Source of the DNA: an uncultured Eubacteriales bacterium
Lineage (GTDB): Bacteria; Bacillota; Clostridia; Oscillospirales; Oscillospiraceae
DNA: 16,119 bases
Assembly: GCA_905205195.1 (NCBI GenBank)
Contig: CAJLCS010000040.1
Coordinates: 1-16,119 of the forward strand
Direction: 5' to 3'
Below the pieces are notes generated by a model. The model had not been told where the DNA came from and did no database searches. It worked only from the letters and a program-made list of their open reading frames with translations. Positions 6,501-12,154 of this stretch are shown in pieces. The position numbers and the translations under genes are program-made. Each line of letters opens with the position of its first letter. Position 1 is the first letter of the stretch.

Positions 6501-8690
6501 GTAGGTATTGTCGCCGTCGTAGTCACTGGTCAGCTGCAGCGCCATATCGATGGTCTCGCTGCCGAAGAAAATGTTGCCGGAATGGGTGGTCTCAATCGTC
6601 GTCTTGACGGTTTTGGGCCGTTCGGCCTTCCAGAGCTTCACCTGGCTGATCAGGACCTCACCGGCGCTCATGCCGGGACCGGACACAAACAGGCCCAGGC
6701 GGAAATCGCCCTTGCCCAGATGATTGTTGGTCATAATGGCCTGATCCAGCACGAAGGTGTGCGTTTTCCAGGTCTTGGTGCCTTCCAACTTGACCAAGTC
6801 GCCCCAGACCTCGGAGTGCTCCGGCGTCCGGTAGTTCAGGCTGAAATGGCCGCTTTCGCCGTCGTAGTAGGTCACATCCATCAGGACGTAATCAGTCTGG
6901 CCATACAGATAACCGTCGGTCACATCGCCGAACAGGAAGAAGTTATCCTTGTCCCCGTCCGTTTTGGGCGTCAGGGCCCAGTAGCTCCTTCCGTCCAGTT
7001 CGCCGGTCTTTGGACTGTTGTTCCAGGCGCCGTCGCCGCAAGCCCGCATGGTCAGGCCGTCAAACACCGGATCGGCGCCCAGATCGGCCACCACATAGTC
7101 AAAGTCCGCCGCATCGACCTTCTGAGCCGTGATCTTGCTGAAGTTCACCGGCGCAGCGCTCATACCGTGGCCTTCCACATACAATCCCACACGGAAATCG
7201 CCCTGCCAGCCGAAGAGCGTGCTGCTCATGGCCGCGTTGCGCATCACGAACCGATGGGTTTTCCAAGTGTTGGTGCCAGTCAGGCGGACAAAGTCCGACC
7301 ACACCGGCGCGTTAGAACCGGGATTCGTATAGGTCAGGCTGAAATGGCCGCTTTCGCCGTCGAAATAGGTCACATTCACCAGCACGCAGTTGCTGCCTGC
7401 CGAAATATAGTTATCATCCACATCGGCAAAGAGGTAGAAGTTATCCGCCTCGGGCTTGAGCTGCAGATAGCCCACGCCATCCAGCTCACCGGTGGTAGGA
7501 TTCTCATTCCAGCCGCCGTCGCCACGGACCCGGACCGTCAGGCCGTCATAAACCGGGTTGGGACCAAGCTCTGCGCTGACCATCTCCCGCTGCGCCGGTG
7601 CCACCTCAACCTTGCTGATTTTCACTTCCGCCTTGCTCATTCCGTGACCGGTCACATACAGGCCAAGACGGAAATCCATGTCCCGGCCCAGGAAGCGGTT
7701 ATTCAGGCTGGCATCCGGCAGGATAAACGTATGGGTCTTCCAGCTGCCGCTGTCCTCCAACTGCACAAAGTCGCCCCAGTTTTCACTGGCGGTCTGGCTG
7801 TTGTAGTTGATGCTGAAAAAGCCCTTGCCGCTGTCAAGGTAGGTCACCTTCACGGCAATCCGGTTGCTTCCGTCATAGAGGAAATCATCATCCACGTCGC
7901 CGTACATAAAGAAGCTGTCCGCATCCTCGGCGCTCTTGGGAGACAGGGTCCAGTAACCCACGCCGTCCAGTTCGCCGGAGGCGGGATTTTCGTTCCACGC
8001 GCCGTCGCCGCTGACCTTCAGCGTCAGGCCGTCAAAGACCGGCGCGGCACCCAGCGTGGCCTGCACGGACGTGCGGGGCGCGGGGCGGGTTTCCAGCCGG
8101 AGGGTAACCTTGCTGATCATCACCGGTGCTGCGCTCATGAACAGGCCATCCTTCATCACGAAAAGGCCCATCCGGAAATCGGACCCGTTCCAGAGGCTGT
8201 TGTTCAGCAGGGCGCCGTCCAGCACGAATTGATGGGTTTTCCAGGTGTTGGTGCCGGTGAGCTTCACCGCGTCGGTCCAGTTCTCGTACTGGGCCTCAGT
8301 GTTGAACGTGGCGCCGAAATGGCCGCCCTCGCCGTCAAAATAAGTAACCTCCAGCACGGCGTAATGGTCGCCGCCGTTGGCTACCTCGTCGTCCACATAG
8401 CCGAACAGATAGAAGCTGTTTTGCTTGTCGTCGGCTTTCGGTTCCAGCATCCAATAGCCCACGCCGTCCTTTTCGCCGGCCGTAGGCGTCTCGTTCCATG
8501 CTGTGTCGCCCCTCATGCGAAGGGTCAGTCCGTCAAAAACAGGGGTTTGCCCAAGGGTCGCGCTGACAGTTGTCGGTTGCTCCTGGCCGTCTTCATTCGG
8601 CTGTGCATAAATAACAGGAATCGATGAGAACAGGCCCATCACCATCGCCAGAACTGCCAGTGCACTGATTGCTCGTTTGAACAGTTTCAT
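3540..8690 (-). CDS. Secreted, sortase-anchored multi-modular clan GH-A glycosidase with four tandem N-terminal modules
   Basis: A 1716-residue surface enzyme. The ATG at 8690 is preferred over the in-frame ATG at 8708 because AAGGAAGGA lies just upstream and a signal peptide follows at once (residues 1-29, cleavage near VIYA|QP). In order: four homologous modules of about 162 residues (42-690), each with a PV(F/Y)DGLT...GD..WN opening and a TWKTH...DFR.GL ending, likely beta-sandwich carbohydrate-binding units; an Ig-like domain (about 693-800); and a TIM barrel (about 803-1115). The barrel has acid/base Glu919 in EIWNEW and nucleophile Glu1026 in WITEMGWP, the clan GH-A pair, resembling GH39/GH5-like enzymes. 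Then come beta-sandwich domains (1118-1400), a CBM9-like domain (about 1406-1610; DGVLDDAEW, LYLAIRMTDDE), a Pro/Thr/Asp stalk (1619-1673), NPSTGD (1680-1685), a hydrophobic helix (about 1688-1707) and a basic tail GKRQTR. That ending is a sortase sorting signal. Substrate unknown; its neighbours suggest a host or plant glycan. Confidence 0.88.
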   Translation of the reverse strand: MKLFKRAISALAVLAMVMGLFSSIPVIYAQPNEDGQEQPTTVSATLGQTPVFDGLTLRMRGDTAWNETPTAGEKDGVGYWMLEPKADDKQNSFYLFGYVDDEVANGGDHYAVLEVTYFDGEGGHFGATFNTEAQYENWTDAVKLTGTNTWKTHQFVLDGALLNNSLWNGSDFRMGLFVMKDGLFMSAAPVMISKVTLRLETRPAPRTSVQATLGAAPVFDGLTLKVSGDGAWNENPASGELDGVGYWTLSPKSAEDADSFFMYGDVDDDFLYDGSNRIAVKVTYLDSGKGFFSINYNSQTASENWGDFVQLEDSGSWKTHTFILPDASLNNRFLGRDMDFRLGLYVTGHGMSKAEVKISKVEVAPAQREMVSAELGPNPVYDGLTVRVRGDGGWNENPTTGELDGVGYLQLKPEADNFYLFADVDDNYISAGSNCVLVNVTYFDGESGHFSLTYTNPGSNAPVWSDFVRLTGTNTWKTHRFVMRNAAMSSTLFGWQGDFRVGLYVEGHGMSAAPVNFSKITAQKVDAADFDYVVADLGADPVFDGLTMRACGDGAWNNSPKTGELDGRSYWALTPKTDGDKDNFFLFGDVTDGYLYGQTDYVLMDVTYYDGESGHFSLNYRTPEHSEVWGDLVKLEGTKTWKTHTFVLDQAIMTNNHLGKGDFRLGLFVSGPGMSAGEVLISQVKLWKAERPKTVKTTIETTHSGNIFFGSETIDMALQLTSDYDGDNTYTVNYWVKDYNGLVLSSGSWQEHLPEPGTNRVELPFLSDITAYGIYSLDIQVLTQDGEERCRTEFPFSRVRTGTQLDWLGACAHYGQRKSDPSINLPLMNKGGIRFLRDEIYWGSVEKEKGVYDFSAYDRFIDEAVANNIEPLLILDYGNELYGGGAPTTDEAITAFTNYCTALVNRYRGKVKYFEIWNEWNIGLGSVAPEDRGGAAYAKLLVAASKAVREANPDAYILGMAIANTDPKFIGDVLDYPGAYEAMDAVVLHPYTHPRKPEGGVDNNVAIMTGEFESRNLEPLPIWITEMGWPTTNDGTTVSEGVAAGYGVRSLLYTMANADKIDKFFWYDFQNDGVDRSYTENNFGLIDCWQGPTVPFAAKPGYAAISAFTSVIDGYTYAGQTKLDGAINAFRFTDKTGARQDLLVLFTEGTNETVALSAKSGTVLVTDLFGNENRTSGKDVTVSLSDLPVYLTGDFAEDLTLNKAGFKADSQYTVPAGGVAQITVHRDAEAAKLTGTYELRLPAGWTTTGGTFAAASEATVDRIPVQVPAGTKTGNYTVSLRAIGDNGEVYCSQILTVTVKELRPYVIAPHLESSKDYTDWSVAVTVNHFTAGGRKTGTMKLYNMSADPAQLLGELPYDVEPGGSQTLNFRWPAWGPDTYVVKMVAVDDDGTETVQTRKLSFLAAVERASWQTMTTDGVLDDAEWGDAMEFPLPNYHKLGGDWNGPEDAAAVGYLKWDAEKLYLAIRMTDDEHFQEATGNNIWQGDSIQFSVDPARSTEPGLEGNSQTGFALNGTTGTVSNYQWLACIGRAPGALPEETFAVTREGTTTTYEAAIPWEAVTNDRFEAIENLCVGFSVLVNDNDGGVRKGFLEYMSGIGLGNDVSQFGDLLLAANDSKQPDPEPTDPEPTDPEPTDPKPTDPKPTDPKPTDPTPTDPKPTDPKPTDPAPTDPQPTQPAQPQNPSTGDNRPLVFFTLLAVFSLAIILTLADELGKRQTR
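3672..3836 (-). repeat. 15-bp tandem repeat encoding the (DPxPT)11 wall-spanning stalk
   Basis: Eleven in-frame 15-base units encode DPEPT, DPKPT and close variants (residues 1619-1673 of the glycosidase). Copies alternate between a few near-identical DNA spellings, as expected from slippage or unequal crossing-over. The proline-rich stalk would hold the catalytic part away from the wall. There are no spacers, so this is not a CRISPR array. Confidence 0.85.
6621..8567 (-). repeat. Four tandem ~162-residue homologous protein modules
   Basis: Equivalent (V/F/Y)DGLT motifs fall at glycosidase residues 51, 218, 380 and 542, a period of 162-167 residues. Shared landmarks in each copy are GD.(A/G)WN, a DG(V/R)..Y.. 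strand, VTY.D, W.D.V.L, (S/T)WKTH.F and DFR.GL. Copies have diverged clearly at the protein level, so the duplication is not recent. I do not recognise the family by name. The fold pattern is that of a jelly-roll carbohydrate-binding module. Confidence 0.8.
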
Positions 8691-8797
8691 TGGTTTTCCT
8701 TCCTTCATCAGTCATTACGTTTGGCTCAAATGCGTCTACCCTAACGTGCGGTCATGTCATTCCTTCTTCCCTCCTTTTCCGCCATGACCCTGCGGAC

Positions 8798-8812
8798 GAA
8801 CGGAATCCGTTC
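8798..8812. promoter_or_regulatory. 15-base palindrome just downstream of the glycosidase promoter, candidate operator
   Basis: GAACGGA-A-TCCGTTC is a perfect 7+7 inverted repeat around one central base. It lies 12 bases downstream of the -10 of the - strand promoter at 8824-8852, close after the expected transcription start. A bound repressor there would block initiation. The divergent ROK regulator is the obvious candidate, though ROK sites are usually AT-richer. Confidence 0.4.
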
Positions 8813-8823
8813 TTTGTAAAACC

Positions 8824-8852
8824 ACTGTACCACGACTCATCGTTTTCGTCAA
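8824..8852 (-). promoter_or_regulatory. Sigma-A type promoter of the wall-anchored glycosidase
   Basis: On the - strand, TTGACG (8852-8847), a 17-base spacer and TACAGT (8829-8824). The start would be near 8817, leaving a leader of about 125 bases before the ATG at 8690. The leader contains a palindrome (8798-8812) and CT-rich sequence, seen as purine-rich on the message. Confidence 0.55.
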
Positions 8853-8882
8853 CCGGATTTTGTAACCTTGACTCATTTTCGT
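8834..8882. promoter_or_regulatory. Imperfect direct repeat GACTCAT(CG)TTTTCGT, candidate operator
   Basis: GACTCAT-CG-TTTTCGT (8834-8849) and GACTCATTTTCGT (8870-8882) are 36 bases apart. The first copy fills most of the spacer of the glycosidase promoter and the second lies just upstream of its -35. Paired copies at this position suggest a regulator binding site in the divergent control region of the glycosidase and the ROK repressor. Confidence 0.4.
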
Positions 8883-8957
8883 GGAACTACACAAATCAAT
8901 TATGTTAAATTTGTGTAAAATGGCGTGGTGCCTTCTGCCGCATTGGCGTTTTTCGGA

Positions 8958-8986
8958 TTGCTTTTTCTTTTTGAATTTGCTATAAT
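8958..8986 (+). promoter_or_regulatory. Sigma-A type promoter of the ROK regulator / S26 peptidase operon
   Basis: The -35 is TTGCTT (8958-8963), followed by a 17-base spacer and a perfect -10 TATAAT (8981-8986). The start would be near 8993, about 40 bases before the TTG start codon of the ROK gene. With the - strand promoter at 8824-8852 it accounts for the 341-base gap between the two divergent genes. Confidence 0.65.
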
Positions 8987-9031
8987 AGTAAAAATATTGT
9001 GCAATGGCACCTCAGGAACGGAGAATGAACG

Positions 9032-10132
9032 TTGGCACACTCGTCTGGAATCAATAATGTCGGTCTCGGCAATATCAACCGTGGCCTGCTGTTCCGTCTG
9101 ATTGCAACCCGGGACGGTATCACCCGCGCGGAGCTGACCGAAGCCACCGGCCTGTCCAAAATGGCCGTCTCTTACATCATCGCCGATTTTCTCGGGAAAA
9201 ATCTCGTGGACGAAGTGAAGGACAGCGACGCCCCCAGTGTCCGCAAGCCCATGCGCCTGCATCTGACGGAGGCCGCCCCCAAGCTGGTGGGCGTGCTGAT
9301 CCGGCGGGAATATGTGGCTGCCGCCCTGTGCGACTGCAAGCTGAACATTCTCCGGTCGGAATTCCGGCCCCTGACGCCGGAAACCGACACCGTCTCCCTG
9401 CTGGACGCCCTTTTCTCCGTGACGGATGCCGTCCTGGCGGGGCAGACCGCCGTCGGCATCGGCATTGCCTCCATCGGCCCGGTGGACACGGCCCAGGGCT
9501 GCATTCTCAACCCGCCCGGCTTTTACAACATCCGGGATATCCCGATTCTGGACCATTTCCGCAGCCGCTACCACCTGCCGGTGGCGCTGGAGTACCATTA
9601 TAACTGCATTGCCTTGGCGGAGAAGTTCTACGGTGCCGGCATTCCCTACCACAACTTCATGCTGCTGGGCTGGACCGACGGTGTCGGCGTCGGCATCATC
9701 ACCGGCGACCAGCTTTACGGCGGCTTTACCGGCCTGTCCAGCGAATTCGGCCACCTGTGCGTGGATATCCACGGTCCGCTGTGCGAATGCGGCAACCGGG
9801 GCTGCCTGGGCCGCTATCTCCACTTCGCCAAGGGCGACGACGATGCCAACCGGAACTCCGTCCGCCTGCTGGCCTCCGTGCTGCCGGGGCTGTGCCACGT
9901 CATCAATCCCGATGCGCTGATTATCGGCGGCGAGCTGGATTATCTGTCTGATTCACTTCTGAACGAGCTGCAATCCGGCATCAACGCCCGGATGATCACC
10001 AAAACCTACCGGCGGATCCGGGTCCTGCGGGCCTCCCGCGCCGAGCAGGCGGAGCTTTCCAGCTGCGCCGTGACGATTCTGGACCGGATGTTCAAGGGCG
10101 AGCTGCCCCTGGACATCCCCACCGGCGAATGA
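9032..10132 (+). CDS. ROK-family transcriptional repressor (NagC/XylR/Mlc type)
   Basis: A 366-residue sugar-responsive regulator. An in-frame TGA ends at 9028, so TTG at 9032 is the first usable start. GGAG lies eight bases upstream and the protein begins MAHSSGINNVGLGNINRG. Residues about 15-60 form a winged helix-turn-helix (ITRAELTEATGLSKMAVSYII). The rest is a ROK fold with SEFGHL (237-242) and the zinc-binding CECGNRGC (251-258). It is not a sugar kinase. The phosphate-binding DxGGT motif is absent (LVGVLIRREYV stands in its place), and the NDAN-type segment with the catalytic Asp is replaced by HYN (189-191). It is divergent from the wall-anchored glycosidase and probably represses that gene and its own operon until an inducer sugar binds. 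The ligand cannot be read from the sequence. It overlaps the next gene by ATGA. Confidence 0.9.
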   Translation: MAHSSGINNVGLGNINRGLLFRLIATRDGITRAELTEATGLSKMAVSYIIADFLGKNLVDEVKDSDAPSVRKPMRLHLTEAAPKLVGVLIRREYVAAALCDCKLNILRSEFRPLTPETDTVSLLDALFSVTDAVLAGQTAVGIGIASIGPVDTAQGCILNPPGFYNIRDIPILDHFRSRYHLPVALEYHYNCIALAEKFYGAGIPYHNFMLLGWTDGVGVGIITGDQLYGGFTGLSSEFGHLCVDIHGPLCECGNRGCLGRYLHFAKGDDDANRNSVRLLASVLPGLCHVINPDALIIGGELDYLSDSLLNELQSGINARMITKTYRRIRVLRASRAEQAELSSCAVTILDRMFKGELPLDIPTGE

Positions 10133-10578
10133 CTATGCCGCCAAAGAAAATTCTGGACCCGGAGCAGATCATGCCGGTGCTGGAGGAGTTGCTGGCCCAG
10201 GGCCAGACCGTCAGTCTCACCGTCACCGGCAGCAGCATGGCGCCGTTTCTGCGCCACGGCCGGGATCAGATTCGCTTTCGCAGGCCGGATCGGCCGCTGA
10301 AGCGGGGGGATATGGCGTTTTTCCGCCGTCCCAACGGGCAGTACGTCATGCACCGGGTGGCCCGGGTCACACCGGAAGGGCTGTGGCTCATCGGCGACGG
10401 CCAGCAGTTGCTGGAAGGTCCCGTGCCGGAAGGCCGGGTGTTCGCCGTCGTCACCCAGGTCTGCCGGAAGGGACGCTGGATCGGCCCGGGGCATCCCTGC
10501 TGGGCGTTTTTCCGGGGGCCGTGGCTGAAACTTCTGCCCCTGCGGCCTTATCTGCGGAAATTCTTCCCCGATTCCTGA
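10129..10578 (+). CDS. Small S24/S26-family serine peptidase-like protein
   Basis: A 149-residue protein with a signal-peptidase/LexA-type core. GSSMAP (34-39) places the nucleophile at Ser36. KRGDMAFFRRPNGQYVMHRVARV (58-80) contains the strand and His75 of the His-Arg motif, and GDG (89-91) matches the family's GDN box. His75 rather than a lysine suggests the Ser/His (SipW/archaeal-like) version. There is no N-terminal transmembrane anchor and no DNA-binding domain, so it is neither a standard leader peptidase nor a LexA-like repressor. The C-terminus is basic and aromatic. Its ATG overlaps the ROK stop (ATGA), with a second in-frame ATG at 10135, so it is translationally coupled. Similar orphan S24/S26 proteins are often found near PqqD and radical SAM genes in Firmicutes, and such genes lie 1.3 kb away on the other strand. 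A role in trimming that peptide is speculative. Confidence 0.78.
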   Translation: MTMPPKKILDPEQIMPVLEELLAQGQTVSLTVTGSSMAPFLRHGRDQIRFRRPDRPLKRGDMAFFRRPNGQYVMHRVARVTPEGLWLIGDGQQLLEGPVPEGRVFAVVTQVCRKGRWIGPGHPCWAFFRGPWLKLLPLRPYLRKFFPDS

Positions 10579-10665
10579 AAAACCGACGCGCTTCGTCGCA
10601 GTACCTGTCACAATGTTCCGTTTCCCGCAAGCGGAAAACTTCACCAGTGTCAGGACTGCTCCTCT

Positions 10666-10699
10666 CCCCGCAAGGCTGCCCGCCTTGCGGGGTCCCCTT
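10666..10699 (+). terminator. Hairpin after the ROK/peptidase operon
   Basis: A 10-bp perfect GC-rich stem has arms 10666-10675 and 10683-10692 and a 7-base loop. It is followed by TCCCCTTT on the + strand. It lies 88 bases after the peptidase stop and is the first strong hairpin downstream. The U tract is poor, so termination efficiency is uncertain. Confidence 0.5.
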
Positions 10700-10728
10700 T
10701 ATCGCCGCCGGCAGCTGATTCGCGCAGC

Positions 10729-10811
10729 GCTGCGGCGCTTGGGCGCGCCGCAGCCAAAAATGATTTTGACCTCTTCGTTGTCTGCGGACGACGAACTCTG
10801 TGAGGCTTTTT
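10729..10811 (+). other. Two further stem-loops in a hairpin-rich non-coding stretch
   Basis: A 10-bp perfect stem (10729-10738 with 10745-10754, loop TTGGGC) is followed by AAAAA. A 9-bp stem with one G-T pair (10774-10782 with 10787-10795, loop TGCG) can be enlarged by CCTC/GAGG and ends in five Ts (10807-10811). The second could be a rho-independent terminator on the + strand. Together with neighbouring hairpins these fill the 285 bases between the peptidase and the AEC gene. I see no credible gene here. The density of structure suggests either a dispersed intergenic repeat or a small structured RNA. Confidence 0.45.
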
Positions 10812-10820
10812 GACATACTG

Positions 10821-10860
10821 AAACCGGCGCACTTCATGGTGAAGTGCGCCGGTTTCTTTG
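10821..10860. terminator. Strong 16-bp hairpin terminator at the end of the AEC gene
   Basis: Perfect arms 10821-10836 and 10840-10855 enclose a three-base loop, the longest perfect stem in the window. It begins eight bases past the AEC stop codon (- strand). The sequence after the stem is T-rich on the + strand (TTTCTTTGATTTT) and only moderately so on the - strand. It probably separates the two convergent units in both directions. Confidence 0.7.
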
Positions 10861-10863
10861 ATT

Positions 10864-11790
10864 TTATACCACCAAAAGCAGCATCAGCGGAATGGTCACC
10901 ACGCTGAACAGTGTGGTCAGCAGCACCACGTTGGCGCTGAGCTTCTGCTCGCAGCCATGCAGCTCCGCCAGCGACAAAATCACCGACGCCGACGGTGCCG
11001 CGCTCAGGACATACAGGCACACCCGGAACGTCCGGTCAAACCACGGCAGAAACGCCACGCACAGATACGCGAACAGCGGAAACACGATCAGCTTCAGCGC
11101 GCAGACGCCGTAGGCAAAGGGCTGGGAGAAAACGGATTTCAGATTCATGGACGCCAGCCGCTTTCCCAGAATGAACATACACACCGGCGTAGACATTTTC
11201 GCCAGCAGGGCCACGGTATCCCCGATCATCGCCGGAAAGGTGATCCGCAGCAGATAAAGGGGAATCGCCGCCATCACCGACAGCGTCGTCGGATTCAGGA
11301 TGGCGGCCCGCAGCGAAACGAACTGCTTTTTCCTCGTAATCATGAAAACGCCAACGGTAAACACCAGGAAATTCATACTGGTCACATACATGGTGCTGTA
11401 GCAGGCCACCACCGGATTGCCGGGAAACAGCCCCGTCACCAGCGGCAGGCCGAAAAAGCCCACGTTGCCCATCATGGCGCCGATAGTCAGAATGCGGTAT
11501 TTGGCCTGCTCGTACTTCCGGTGCAGCAGAAGATACAGTCCTCCGAAAAACAGCAGCTGCACCGCCATGCTCACGGCGAAAAACGCCGCCGCCAGCTTGA
11601 AATTCTCGAGGGAATAATCCATGGCCTGAAAGGAATTGAGAATCAGGCACGGCCCGCAGATATACAGCAGCACCCCGGAAAAGGACCTGGCGTGGTCCGA
11701 CTCCGCCTTGCCGCCCTTCACCAGCGCAAAGCCGCAGCCCATATAAAGCAGCATCACCAGCACATTTTCCAGCACCGTCCGAAATCCCAT
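10864..11790 (-). CDS. AEC (auxin efflux carrier) family transporter
   Basis: A 308-residue inner-membrane protein of the AEC family, whose bacterial members export or exchange small organic acids such as malate. Hydrophobic segments are spread along the whole length, about ten in all. It opens with VLENVLVMLLYMGCGFALVKGG and has a central glycine/asparagine stretch IGAMMGNVGFFGLPLVTGLF, where the family has its conserved unwound-helix motif. The C-terminal half repeats the pattern (PSASVILSLAELHGCEQ, then a final hydrophobic helix ending at LLLVV). Length is normal for the family. The start is supported by GGGAG nine bases upstream and a perfect promoter 35 bases upstream. It is a single-gene unit between that promoter and a strong hairpin, so a link to the neighbouring peptide operon is not shown. 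The substrate is unknown. Confidence 0.88.
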   Translation of the reverse strand: MGFRTVLENVLVMLLYMGCGFALVKGGKAESDHARSFSGVLLYICGPCLILNSFQAMDYSLENFKLAAAFFAVSMAVQLLFFGGLYLLLHRKYEQAKYRILTIGAMMGNVGFFGLPLVTGLFPGNPVVACYSTMYVTSMNFLVFTVGVFMITRKKQFVSLRAAILNPTTLSVMAAIPLYLLRITFPAMIGDTVALLAKMSTPVCMFILGKRLASMNLKSVFSQPFAYGVCALKLIVFPLFAYLCVAFLPWFDRTFRVCLYVLSAAPSASVILSLAELHGCEQKLSANVVLLTTLFSVVTIPLMLLLVV

Positions 11791-11824
11791 GACACGTTAC
11801 TCCCGTCCTTGCAAAATCACGTTT

Positions 11825-11853
11825 ATTATAGTGGAGCCGCCGGCTTCTGTCAA
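11825..11853 (-). promoter_or_regulatory. Perfect-consensus sigma-A promoter of the AEC transporter gene
   Basis: On the - strand TTGACA (11853-11848), a 17-base spacer and TATAAT (11830-11825): full consensus in both boxes at ideal spacing. Transcription would start near 11818, giving a leader of under 30 bases. The spacer contains AGCCGGCGGCT, a small inverted repeat that could bind a regulator. The terminator hairpin of the upstream operon ends three bases before the -35. Confidence 0.85.
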
Positions 11854-11856
11854 GCA

Positions 11857-11885
11857 GCGCCCGCCTGCGAATTACAGGCGGGCGC
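11857..11885 (-). terminator. Hairpin at the end of the peptide-maturation operon
   Basis: An 11-bp perfect stem has arms 11857-11867 and 11875-11885 and a 7-base loop. It starts five bases after the PqqD stop. No clear U tract follows on the - strand (TGCTTGACA), so it may be a weak or factor-assisted terminator and some read-through into the AEC gene is possible. Confidence 0.55.
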
Positions 11886-11890
11886 ATCGG

Positions 11891-12154
11891 TTATTCCACA
11901 ATGTGAAGCTGCCGGAGACGCTCCAGAAAATCCGCCACATCCCGGGAAACCGTCTCCCGCTCCGCGTCGAATTCCGCAAGCATGGCGTCGGTCAGCGCTT
12001 CCGGCGTATCGCAGACCTCCAGATGATCCCAGAGCCACTCCCCGGTCTCGTTGAGCGTCAGCAGGCCCTTCAGCTCCAGCGATGCGTCCCCCACCGGGAC
12101 CAGAATCACGTCCCCGGCAATATTGCGTTTCACCAGCTGTTTGAGAATCTTCAT
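11891..12154 (-). CDS. PqqD-like RiPP recognition element (RRE) protein
   Basis: An 87-residue stand-alone PqqD-family protein. These winged-helix domains bind the leader of a ribosomal precursor peptide and present it to a maturase, usually a radical SAM enzyme. The hallmark GLLTLNETGEWLWDHL (30-45) matches the family's L-N-x-x-(G/A)-x-x-(I/L)-W core. It is followed by the helical half ALTDAMLAEFDAERETVSRDVADFLERLRQLHIVE. The ATG overlaps the radical SAM stop by ATGA, and GAGGAGG lies upstream inside the radical SAM gene, so the two proteins are translationally coupled and probably work as a pair. Last gene of the operon. Confidence 0.9.
   Translation of the reverse strand: MKILKQLVKRNIAGDVILVPVGDASLELKGLLTLNETGEWLWDHLEVCDTPEALTDAMLAEFDAERETVSRDVADFLERLRQLHIVE

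Noticed and set aside
3549..8627. A 1692-codon open frame on the + strand, antisense to the wall-anchored glycosidase
   Set aside because: The real gene on the - strand has a signal peptide, conserved catalytic motifs and a sorting signal. The antisense frame gives an Ala/Gly/His/Gln/Val-rich product with no recognisable domain, and it is open because GC-rich codon use on the coding strand avoids stops in that phase.
8691..8816. Riboswitch in the ~125-base leader of the glycosidase gene
   Set aside because: Only a 7-bp palindrome is evident. I see no conserved aptamer core, and it fits a protein operator better.
9032..10132. ROK protein as a glucokinase or N-acetylmannosamine kinase
   Set aside because: It has an N-terminal helix-turn-helix, and the ATP-binding DxGGT motif and catalytic aspartate are missing.
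10129..10578. Type I signal peptidase or LexA/phage-repressor assignment for the S24/S26 protein
   Set aside because: No transmembrane anchor, no visible lysine general base and no DNA-binding domain.
10858..12054. 398-codon + strand frame opposite the AEC transporter and PqqD
   Set aside because: A His/Gln/Arg-rich shadow with no domain. The opposite strand has clear membrane segments and a PqqD motif.
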